DNA of 13,702 bases from Planctomycetota bacterium (lineage in GTDB: Bacteria; Planctomycetota; Planctomycetia; Planctomycetales; Planctomycetaceae), in contig JAPOLP010000056.1 of assembly GCA_029977045.1 (NCBI GenBank), positions 1 to 13,702 on the forward strand, written 5' to 3'. This document shows, one piece after another, positions 6,182 to 12,966 of this stretch. How positions within the stretch are numbered: the stretch's first letter is position 1; the number at the start of each line of letters is the position of its first letter. Position numbers and translations under genes: made by a program. The notes under the pieces are model-generated. The model saw only the letters and a program-made list of their open reading frames with translations, was not told the origin of the DNA and ran no database searches.

Positions 6182-6836
6182 TGCTCACCGAATTTCTGAC
6201 TATTCGTCGGGGGACGAGAGTGAATCTGGCTGCGGGGTTCCGCTCAGCCAGAGCAAGTGCTGTTTCCACGCAACCTCAGACACGCACGGGGGGGTACCGA
6301 AGCTGCCCGCATTTTCTCTCAAGCCGTGGCACGCCTCCGCGTTTGCAAACCTGGCCACACTGCCGAGGGAGAAGAGCGCCGCGAATTCCCCTCGACGTCG
6401 GAACTCGTTCCGAAAATCTGCGGCTATCTGCGTGAATCCAGGCAGATCCAGCAGCCCCGATATCCTCACGGCATGAAAACCCGGAAGACAGAACTGACGT
6501 GTGGCCTGATCTGGAAGCGATGGAAGTCGACGGAAGGAATTCCGGATTGGCAGGTGTGACATCACCAGTGCACTTTTGACCCAATACCTGACGGCAAGTT
6601 GCGATTACGCAGCTGTTGCTGACAGTTAGCACCTCGTGGCAGTTGATTTCCCGGTTTGCGATTCCCGAAATCGCCTCGATACACTCCATTTTCGTGGTCG
6701 CGGTTTTCGTTTCAGAGCGTCGCGACGCGTATTGTCAGGCTCTGGCCTGTTTCGTGGCAGCTCATGGATTGAGCGTGGTCAGTTAATCGACGACGCGCAC
6801 CGCTTATCCGATCGGTAGAGCCCTCTGGAGTACGGA
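6182..6836. other. 655-bp region between divergent genes, no convincing coding sequence
   Basis: This lies between the starts of the RTX gene (minus) and the first site-2 protease gene (plus), so it must hold both promoters. Open frames of 80-140 codons exist on both strands, but they overlap each other, lack clear ribosome binding sites and show no family motif. Features seen are a run of seven G at 6288-6294, and a small hairpin GCGATT-CCCGA-AATCGC at 6658-6674. I could not name a promoter with confidence. The size and the several mutually overlapping short frames would fit decayed or repeated sequence. Confidence 0.6.
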
Positions 6837-7874
6837 ATGAATCCGGACAGGAATGCCGTTTACTGGTCGCTGCCGCTGGGACGCTGGTTCTCGACGAATA
6901 TTCGTGTCAGCGTTTTTTTCCCGCTGCTGGTGCTCTGCCTCGCCGCGTCAGGACGTCTGGGGAGTATCGAGGTTGGCCTGACCTTTGGCGTCGTCCTGTT
7001 TCTCAGCGTCCTGCTGCACGAATTCGGCCATGTCATCGCGGCACGAATGACCGGGGGCGACGCTGAAGAAATCCTGATTACCCCGTTCGGCGGCCTGGCG
7101 TTCTGTATGCCGGCTCCGAATCTCAGTTCACGGTTTCGCACGACCGCAGGCGGGCCGCTGGTCAATCTTGCTCTGTGTGCTCTGACGCTGCCGGCTGTCG
7201 TGACGTCGTCATCCGAACAGACCATCAGGGACTGCCTCAACCCCTTCATCTTCCCGACGCTGGAATTGTCGACGGCGTCCGCCAGCACTCTGATCCAGCC
7301 GCTGCTGCTGATCGTGTTCACGGCGAACTGGCTGCTGCTGCTCATCAATCTGATGCCTGTCCATCCGCTCGATGGCGGTCGCATGCTGCACATTGTGCTG
7401 CAGTCGCGACTGGAGAGCATCGTCGCGCGGACTGTTTACCTGCGAGTTGGTCTGATCTGTGGGTGGGTGATGGTTCTGGCCGGGCTGTGGATCGAGAATA
7501 CCTGGCTGATGGCCATTGCTGCCGTCGTGATCTCGCTGAATCTGAACGAGACCTACCAGTTGCAGTTTCAGGGAGAGACCGAAGAGTCGTTCATGGGCTA
7601 CGACTTTTCGCAGGGTTACACGAGTCTCGAACGCTCGCTCGGCGACGACACCGTTGACGATTCCCGTCCGACGCAACCGGGCCTGCTGGCTCGCTGGAAG
7701 GCGCAGCGTGAGGAAGACCGGCAGCGGCGTCAGGCTGAGGAAGACCGCAACATGGAAGTCCGCCTCGACGAACTGCTGGACAAGCTGCACGCCGGCGGCG
7801 AGGCATCGCTGACTGCCGCCGAAAAGAAGCAGCTCAAAGACATCAGCGCCCGCCTCCGCGAACGCAAAGCGTGA
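6837..7874 (+). CDS. M50-family site-2 protease (integral-membrane zinc metalloprotease) with charged C-terminal tail
   Basis: Intramembrane protease of 345 residues that should cut membrane-embedded substrates. The zinc site is HEFGH (His61, Glu62, His65) in a hydrophobic segment, and the third ligand lies in NLMPVHPLDGG (171-181, Asp179). Hydrophobic segments are seen at about 24-38, 47-62, 107-123, 152-173 and two more at about 203-233. There is no PDZ domain. A long hydrophilic tail (about 245-345) has an Arg/Glu-rich coiled-coil-like stretch (RWKAQREEDRQRRQAEEDR) and ends in a helical LDELLDKLHAGGEASLTAAEKKQL segment, which resembles the C-terminal tail seen on some bacterial rhomboid proteases. 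The ATG has GGAG six bases upstream. Its stop is 16 bases from the stop of a second, convergent M50 gene. The substrate is unknown. Family call is firm. Confidence 0.9.
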   Translation: MNPDRNAVYWSLPLGRWFSTNIRVSVFFPLLVLCLAASGRLGSIEVGLTFGVVLFLSVLLHEFGHVIAARMTGGDAEEILITPFGGLAFCMPAPNLSSRFRTTAGGPLVNLALCALTLPAVVTSSSEQTIRDCLNPFIFPTLELSTASASTLIQPLLLIVFTANWLLLLINLMPVHPLDGGRMLHIVLQSRLESIVARTVYLRVGLICGWVMVLAGLWIENTWLMAIAAVVISLNLNETYQLQFQGETEESFMGYDFSQGYTSLERSLGDDTVDDSRPTQPGLLARWKAQREEDRQRRQAEEDRNMEVRLDELLDKLHAGGEASLTAAEKKQLKDISARLRERKA

Positions 7875-7890
7875 CCGTCGACTCGCAAAG

Positions 7891-8874
7891 CTACACGGCA
7901 ATTGTCTCTGACGAATGCACGGTCGGTGGCGGCTCGTTGTCTGCGGGCGAATGCACATCCAGAGGTATCGGCGTGAAACCGACTAAGAGAAACGCGAGCG
8001 TCACCCAGCCCAGAATCGTTCGTCCGATCCCCAAAGGAACAGAGTCGTCGGCGCTCGGCGGGTGCCGGACTCCGAACAGAAAGATCAGTACCAGAAACAG
8101 CACATAGCTGTGATTTCCCGTCACGAACATCCAGCCTGCGGCTCCGGCGACGAGTGCGATTGCGACTGAATGAGCCCGGCGTCCGATCAGCGTGTAAAGG
8201 ATGTGGCCGCCGTCGAGTTGCCCGACCGGCAGCAGGTTCAACGCAGTAACGAAGATGCCGACCCAGCCCGCGAAAAGCAGCGGGTTAAGAATGACCTCGT
8301 GATTCTCGGGCAGCGGTCCGTGATGAAGCTCGACCATCCACTGCAGAATGAGTGGGTCTCCGAAAATCGTAACCGATGCGTCATCCGGCAGAGCGGCAAC
8401 TGTCGACTGAGTGATTCCGATCCAGGTCACCGGCAATGCCACAACCAGTCCGGCAAGAGGGCCGCTGATCGCGATGTCGAACAGGGCTTTCCGGTTGGCG
8501 AATCCGGCCCCCTGCAGGATGACCGCGCCCATCGTTCCGAAGAGTGTTGGCATTGGGATGAACAGCGGTGGCGAGGCGGGGACCCGGTAACGCAGAGCCT
8601 GCAGAAAGTGCCCCAGTTCGTGAGCCAGCAGAATCGACATCACGGCGACCGAATAGGCCACGGACTGCTGAACTGCCCAGGTACTCAGGCACGTCGCGAT
8701 AAACAGGAAGGCTGCCATTGGATACAGCCGGCGAGCCGACAGCCGGATTTGCCGACGAGTTCCTGCGGCTCGCGCCGTCACCTCAGGCTCGTCGCCAGGA
8801 CACTCTCCACCGACAGGCAAAAGCTCTGCCTCGTATTCCGCTGGCAGAGCGGGCTCATTTTCATCCTGATTCAC
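7891..8874 (-). CDS. M50-family site-2 protease, EGY/SREBP-protease-like subtype
   Basis: A 327-residue multi-pass zinc protease. An acidic cytosolic N-terminus (1-45) precedes the first membrane segment (about 51-70). The catalytic motif is HELGH (85-89), followed by RYRVPASPPLFIPMP (96-110), FGTMGAVI and NRKALFDIAISGPLAGL (127-143), the signature arrangement of the PDZ-less group that includes plant chloroplast EGY proteins. The third ligand is in NLLPVGQLDGGH (213-224, Asp221). More membrane segments follow at about 238-250, 257-269 and 287-305. The start is GTG at 8874-8872, with AGGGA (8882-8886) seven bases upstream. It is convergent with the other site-2 protease gene and divergent from dxr. 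It is clearly not a recent duplicate of its neighbour, since motifs and topology differ. The substrate is unknown. Confidence 0.9.
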   Translation of the reverse strand: MNQDENEPALPAEYEAELLPVGGECPGDEPEVTARAAGTRRQIRLSARRLYPMAAFLFIATCLSTWAVQQSVAYSVAVMSILLAHELGHFLQALRYRVPASPPLFIPMPTLFGTMGAVILQGAGFANRKALFDIAISGPLAGLVVALPVTWIGITQSTVAALPDDASVTIFGDPLILQWMVELHHGPLPENHEVILNPLLFAGWVGIFVTALNLLPVGQLDGGHILYTLIGRRAHSVAIALVAGAAGWMFVTGNHSYVLFLVLIFLFGVRHPPSADDSVPLGIGRTILGWVTLAFLLVGFTPIPLDVHSPADNEPPPTVHSSETIAV

Positions 8875-9030
8875 GACAGCATCCCTGAGAAAACCACTGC
8901 TTGTTGCTCTCTGCGGGGAATCCTAGAATCCTCGCCCCGTTCAGCAAACAGGGGCCTTTGTATCGGGTGGGCGGGGCCGGACTGAGCCTGCGAAGAAAGC
9001 CTCGGCGTTTCTGACTACTGGTTCCAGACT

Positions 9031-9064
9031 CCGGGGTTTCGCTCGTTCCTCGCTCCAACCCCGG
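9031..9064. repeat. Hairpin-forming intergenic element between the M50 gene and dxr
   Basis: CCGGGGTT (9031-9038) and AACCCCGG (9057-9064) form a perfect 8-bp GC-rich stem around an 18-base loop, TCGCTCGTTCCTCGCTCC, which itself contains a near-repeat (CGCTCGTTC/CTCGCTC). It sits in the 274-bp gap (8875-9148) between divergent genes, so it is not a simple shared terminator. The sequence style suggests a dispersed planctomycete repeat, from memory and unverified. No T-run follows on either strand. The rest of the gap shows no gene. Confidence 0.5.
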
Positions 9065-9148
9065 CCACCCGCGTCGTCCAACGGAACAGCCTCCTGAACG
9101 ACGCCCCGAATTCGACAGCAACGCAACTCAACGCTCAGGTTTGACGGA

Positions 9149-10297
9149 ATGAACCGGATCGCTGTCCTTGGATCGACAGGCTCGATCGGCACCAGCACCC
9201 TCGAAGTGCTTGCCGGACAGCGCGACTCGATGCAGCTCGTCGCCGTCACCGCTCACTGCCGCTGGCAGCAGCTCGCCGACCAGACGCGTCAGTTTGATGT
9301 CCCAACCGCCGTCGTTTCGGACGAATCGCTGGCCGACTCACTCGACCAGTCCGCCTTCGCGACGGGCTGCAGCGTGCAGTTTGGAGCAGACGCGTTAGTC
9401 GAACTGGCTGCTTCCGACGCCGTCGACACCATCGTTGCCGCAATCGTCGGAGCAGCAGGGCTCAGAAGTTCCTGGGCGGCTGTCGACACCGGCAAACGAG
9501 TCGCACTGGCCAACAAGGAAACGATGATCGTCGCCGGCCCGCTGATCGTCGCCCGAGCTGCCGAAACCGGAGCCGAACTGCTGCCGGTCGACAGCGAGCA
9601 CTCAGCGATCTTCCAGTGCCTGGCCGCAGGTCGGCGAGAAGACGTTCGCCGAGTGATTCTGACGGCCAGCGGCGGGCCGTTTCGTGGCTGGTCGCGTGAG
9701 CAGCTCGACGCAGTCACTCCCGACGACGCTCGAAAGCACCCGACCTGGGATATGGGCGAGCGGATCACAATCGATTCGGCGACGCTGATGAATAAAGCTC
9801 TCGAAGTGATCGAGGCAAAATGGCTGTTCGGGCTGGAAGCCGACCAGATTGAGGTCGTCGTGCATCCGCAATCGGTCATACACTCGCTCGTCGAATTCGT
9901 CGATGGCTCGTGCGTTGCCCAGCTTTCGCCGCCGGATATGAAACTGCCGATTCAGTACGCGTTGACGTATCCGGAGCGGCGGGATTGTCCGAGCCCGAAG
10001 ATGGACTGGTCGGCGGCCTGGTCGCTCCATTTTGAACCGCCGGATCGCGATGCGTTTCCGGCACTCGATCTGGGCTTCGAGGTCGCTCGCCGAGGCGGCA
10101 CCTGCGGGGCGGTTCTCAATGCCTCGAAAGAAGCTGCTGTTGACCGGTTCCTTGCCGGCGAAGTTCGATTCACCGACATTCCGCGAATCTGTCGAGCCAT
10201 GCTCGACGCTCACAATTTTGACCCGGCCCCGTCGCTGTCCGAGCTGCTGCAGCTGGACGCGTGGGCTCGCAGGGAGACCATAAAGTGGACACGTTAA
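9149..10297 (+). CDS. dxr: 1-deoxy-D-xylulose 5-phosphate reductoisomerase
   Basis: Catalyses the NADPH-dependent rearrangement and reduction of DXP to 2-C-methyl-D-erythritol 4-phosphate, the first committed step of the MEP isoprenoid pathway, in the cytoplasm. The 382-residue product has the NADPH-binding GSTGSIG (8-14), ALANKETMIVAG (119-130), the metal and substrate site LLPVDSEHSAIFQCL (144-158, with Asp148 and Glu150 matching E. coli Asp150 and Glu152), TASGGPF (172-178), the flexible-loop KHPTWDMG (196-203) and DSATLMNKALEVIEA (209-223, Glu219 matching E. coli Glu231). It is full length for the family (about 380-400). The ATG has a modest AGG nine bases upstream. Its last 13 bases overlap the start of rseP, which suggests translational coupling. 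All key residues are present; identification is firm. Confidence 0.97.
   Translation: MNRIAVLGSTGSIGTSTLEVLAGQRDSMQLVAVTAHCRWQQLADQTRQFDVPTAVVSDESLADSLDQSAFATGCSVQFGADALVELAASDAVDTIVAAIVGAAGLRSSWAAVDTGKRVALANKETMIVAGPLIVARAAETGAELLPVDSEHSAIFQCLAAGRREDVRRVILTASGGPFRGWSREQLDAVTPDDARKHPTWDMGERITIDSATLMNKALEVIEAKWLFGLEADQIEVVVHPQSVIHSLVEFVDGSCVAQLSPPDMKLPIQYALTYPERRDCPSPKMDWSAAWSLHFEPPDRDAFPALDLGFEVARRGGTCGAVLNASKEAAVDRFLAGEVRFTDIPRICRAMLDAHNFDPAPSLSELLQLDAWARRETIKWTR
10271..10276 (+). promoter_or_regulatory. Ribosome binding site AGGGAG selecting the rseP GTG start at 10285
   Basis: AGGGAG lies inside the end of dxr, eight bases before the GTG at 10285-10287. It favours that start over the GTG at 10261, which would lengthen the overlap with dxr to 37 bases. 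Confidence 0.7.
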
Positions 10298-12303
10298 TCG
10301 GGAACCTTCCCGGATTTGGGCTGCTGGCGTTCGACGTTACCGCCCTCGCTACTCAGGCGTTGCACATTCTGTTTGCAGCCTTGGGCCTCGGGCTCGTCAT
10401 CTTCTTCCACGAACTCGGACACTTCGCCGTCGCCAAATGGTGCGGCGTCTTCGTCGAACGTTTCAGCATCGGCTTCGGTCCGATTCTGTGGAGCTTCAAA
10501 CGTGGCGATACCGAATACGCCCTCTCGCTGATCCCGTTCGGCGGCTACGTCAAGATGCTCGGCCAGGACGACATGGATCCCAGCCAGCTCAGCAGTGAGG
10601 AGATCGCCGAGGACCCGCGTTCGTACTCCGCGAAGTCCGTCGGCCAGCGCATGGCCATCATCTCGGCCGGCGTCATTATGAACATCGGGACCGGCATCCT
10701 GTTCTTCGCCTTTGCTTTCCGCGGGGGTGTCGAGGCATCACCGCCGACCGTCGGTCACGTCGTCGTCGGTAAGCCCGGCTGGCAGGAAGGCATTGAAACC
10801 GGCGACATGATCACGCGAATCAACGGCCACGACGTCCGCTCGTTCCGCGACATTCTGAGATTCACAACGCTGTCACGCGGCGAGTTGCACATCGAAGGCG
10901 TGCGACCGGACAAGTCGACATTCGACATCCGGCTGGAACCCAACCGTGACAAACTGCGCCGCATGATCGGCATTGGCCCGGCGTCGGCCGTCGAGGTGAG
11001 GCCGATCGACGTCAAGAACAACGATCCGGCTGTCATTCCAGGCTCACCAGCTGACGGCAGGTTTAAGAGCGATGACAGGATCATCGCCGTCAACGGACAG
11101 GCGGTCAGTTCGTACGCGGAAATGCAGACCCAGCTGTCGAAGCACCGCACAGAAGCTGTCGAACTGACGCTGCGGCGTGGCGACAGCGAACAGTCGGTGA
11201 GTCTCGATCCCTGGAGCTTCAGCGATGTCGGGATCTGGATGGACATCGAACAGATCACGGCGCTGCAGAAGGGTTCGGTCGGTGAGAAGGCCGGCCTGCA
11301 GGTCGGCGACAAGATCATCAAGGTCAACAGCCAGGGAGTCGGACGGGACATCAACCCGCTGCACCTGGCCGAACTGTTTGAGAGCCTCGCAGGCGAAGAA
11401 GTCACCGTCACGGTGGTGCGAATCAGCAAGGATTCCCCCGAACCGGCGGAAGTCGACATCGTCGTGACACCAACCGACGCGCCGGCCTGGATCGACACCC
11501 CCGAAAGCCCCGACGCTCCGCTGTCGATTCCGGGAATCGGCGTCGCGTATCACCTCACGTCCGCGATCGTGAAGGTCGTCGAAGGAAGTCCGGCGGCAAA
11601 GGCCGGTGTCTCTGAGAAGTCGAGTTTGAAATCCATCGAACTGAAGACCGACAACAAGGTCTGGCATCAGCTCGCAGGAAGTGACAAGTCATTCACGATC
11701 AAACTGGATGACCCCAAGCAGCGGAACATGGCCTTCGCTCTGTGGGCCTTCCAGGACATGCCTGACGTAACTGTAGTGCTGAACTTTCAGAGCGAAGAAG
11801 CGAAGTCCGTCGAGTTGAAGCCCGTAGCTGATCCGGACGGCTATGCCCTGCCCAGGCGAGGATTCCTTTCGAAGCTGGAGTCCATTCAGGTCGAAGCTGA
11901 CGCCCTGCCGGAAGCACTGACGATGGCCGTCGCTGAAACCCGCAACAACGCGATCGACATCTACCTGACGATCCGCAATCTCATCACCGGTGACCTGTCA
12001 GCGATGAATCTGCAGGGCCCGGTGGGAATCGCGAAGGTCGCGTACGCGGTTTCGCAGCAGGGCATCGAACGCCTGCTGATGTTTCTGGGTTTCCTGAGCA
12101 TCAACCTGGCCGTCCTGAACTTCCTGCCGATTCCGGTGCTCGACGGCGGCCACATGGTCTTCCTGATCTGGGAAGCGGTCACGCGGAAACGCCCCAGCGA
12201 ACGGGTCCTCGCCGCCGCCACATACTGTGGCATGGCCTTCGTCCTCGGCCTGATGCTCTTCGTCATCTACCTGGACATCTTCTTCCACACCGGCGGGAAT
12301 TAG
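10285..12303 (+). CDS. rseP: RseP-type RIP zinc metalloprotease (M50) with several PDZ segments
   Basis: Inner-membrane site-2 protease; in E. coli RseP makes the second cut in the anti-sigma factor RseA during envelope stress. From the GTG at 10285 the product has 672 residues, against about 450 in E. coli. The first membrane helix carries FFHELGHFAVAKW (His42, Glu43, His46), followed by the family's PFGGYVKMLGQDD (85-96). The periplasmic region is long: PDZ-like segments start near 155 (GKPGWQEGIETGDMITRINGHDV), 250 (GSPADGRFKSDDRIIAVNGQAV) and 328 (KGSVGEKAGLQVGDKIIKVNSQG), with a degenerate fourth near 432 (GSPAAKAGVSEKSSLKSIEL). The C-terminal core has NLQGPVGIAKVA (575-586) and NFLPIPVLDGGH (612-623, Asp620). 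It overlaps dxr by 13 bases. Other M50 peptidases are possible as the true orthologue, but the dxr link and the split HELGH/LDG architecture favour RseP. Confidence 0.93.
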   Translation: MDTLIGNLPGFGLLAFDVTALATQALHILFAALGLGLVIFFHELGHFAVAKWCGVFVERFSIGFGPILWSFKRGDTEYALSLIPFGGYVKMLGQDDMDPSQLSSEEIAEDPRSYSAKSVGQRMAIISAGVIMNIGTGILFFAFAFRGGVEASPPTVGHVVVGKPGWQEGIETGDMITRINGHDVRSFRDILRFTTLSRGELHIEGVRPDKSTFDIRLEPNRDKLRRMIGIGPASAVEVRPIDVKNNDPAVIPGSPADGRFKSDDRIIAVNGQAVSSYAEMQTQLSKHRTEAVELTLRRGDSEQSVSLDPWSFSDVGIWMDIEQITALQKGSVGEKAGLQVGDKIIKVNSQGVGRDINPLHLAELFESLAGEEVTVTVVRISKDSPEPAEVDIVVTPTDAPAWIDTPESPDAPLSIPGIGVAYHLTSAIVKVVEGSPAAKAGVSEKSSLKSIELKTDNKVWHQLAGSDKSFTIKLDDPKQRNMAFALWAFQDMPDVTVVLNFQSEEAKSVELKPVADPDGYALPRRGFLSKLESIQVEADALPEALTMAVAETRNNAIDIYLTIRNLITGDLSAMNLQGPVGIAKVAYAVSQQGIERLLMFLGFLSINLAVLNFLPIPVLDGGHMVFLIWEAVTRKRPSERVLAAATYCGMAFVLGLMLFVIYLDIFFHTGGN

Positions 12304-12432
12304 CGGCTGCCTGAGTCCCGATTTGTGTCCGTGCGGTGGCTCTCGGACGCGAAACGAGTCTGACTCCAAACCATCAGGCAAAAGCATTTGCCGTTTTCGG
12401 CCCGTTGCGCCGAAACTCTGCCTGCCCACCGG

Positions 12433-12475
12433 CACACTTCTCGCAGTGCCCGTCAAAGTGTGCGGAGAGTCCGCA
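12433..12475 (+). promoter_or_regulatory. Two overlapping, mutually exclusive hairpins in the leader of the globin gene
   Basis: CACACTT (12433-12439) can pair with AAGTGTG (12456-12462). Alternatively TGCGGA (12461-12466) can pair with TCCGCA (12470-12475) around a GAG loop. The two share 12461-12462, so they compete, and the second ends 20 bases before the GGAG ribosome binding site. The layout could be regulatory, but short stems like these are common by chance. The rest of 12304-12507 shows no gene and no T-run terminator after rseP. Confidence 0.3.
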
Positions 12476-12495
12476 CCCACAGACAAACAACCTTT

Positions 12496-12499
12496 GGAG
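12496..12499 (+). promoter_or_regulatory. Ribosome binding site GGAG selecting the globin ATG at 12508
   Basis: GGAG lies eight bases before the ATG at 12508-12510. It favours this start over an in-frame upstream ATG at 12388 that would add 40 residues with no globin resemblance. Confidence 0.7.
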
Positions 12500-12507
12500 A
12501 ACTGACG

Positions 12508-12909
12508 ATGAGCGTTGATTACGAGGCCGTGCATGAAAGCTACGATCGCTGCCTGAAGGACGACACATTCTTCGACACCTTCTACGACCTGTTCCTCGTC
12601 AAATCGCCTGAGATCCCGCCGCTCTTCAAGGACACCGACTTCCGGAAGCAGAAGCAGGTCGTACGCGTCTCCGTCCTGATGATGATCCGCCTGGGCCTGG
12701 GCGAACCGCAAACCCGCGAAGCCATCGAGAAACTTGGTGAGGTCCACAGCAGCCGCGACCGCAACATCCGCCCGGAACTTTACGACCTGTGGCTGAACTC
12801 CCTGTGCGAGTCCGTCAAGCAGCACGACCCGGAATACACTCTGGAACTCGAACAGCAATGGCGCGATACGATGCAGCCGGGGATTGACCTGATGGTCTCG
12901 ATGTACTGA
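12508..12909 (+). CDS. Single-domain bacterial globin
   Basis: A 133-residue haem protein, probably binding O2 or NO in the cytoplasm. Globin features are the B-helix aromatics FFDTFYDLFL (21-30), a candidate CD1 Phe in PPLFKDTDF (Phe40), a candidate distal Gln48 in FRKQKQ, the proximal haem ligand His80 in LGEVHSSRDRNIRPELYDLW (76-95), which parallels the His-x-x-x-x-I-x-P-x-x-Y pattern of flavohaemoglobin globin domains, and the final helices DPEYTLELEQQWRDTM and GIDLMVSMY. No reductase domain follows, so this is not a flavohaemoglobin, and it is too short to hold a sensor output domain. It stands alone after rseP (204-base gap) and converges on the SMP-30-like gene with 57 bases between stops. 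The distal-site assignment is tentative. Confidence 0.85.
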   Translation: MSVDYEAVHESYDRCLKDDTFFDTFYDLFLVKSPEIPPLFKDTDFRKQKQVVRVSVLMMIRLGLGEPQTREAIEKLGEVHSSRDRNIRPELYDLWLNSLCESVKQHDPEYTLELEQQWRDTMQPGIDLMVSMY

Positions 12910-12966
12910 TCTCGTCGAGAAGCTTTGAGCGTCACGCGTTGAATCTGTATTCGGCGGCCTCGTTGA

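Noticed and set aside
6200..6689. Two overlapping minus-strand frames (121 and 137 codons) upstream of the RTX gene
   Set aside because: They overlap each other in different frames and show neither ribosome binding sites nor family motifs; not enough to call a gene.
7209..7958. 249-codon minus-strand frame
   Set aside because: Antisense to the site-2 protease gene; Gln/Arg-rich without motifs.
12304..12340. Possible terminator after rseP
   Set aside because: No stem followed by a T-run could be found.
11998..12858. 286-codon minus-strand frame
   Set aside because: Runs antisense across the end of rseP and most of the globin gene; both have firm sense-strand identities.
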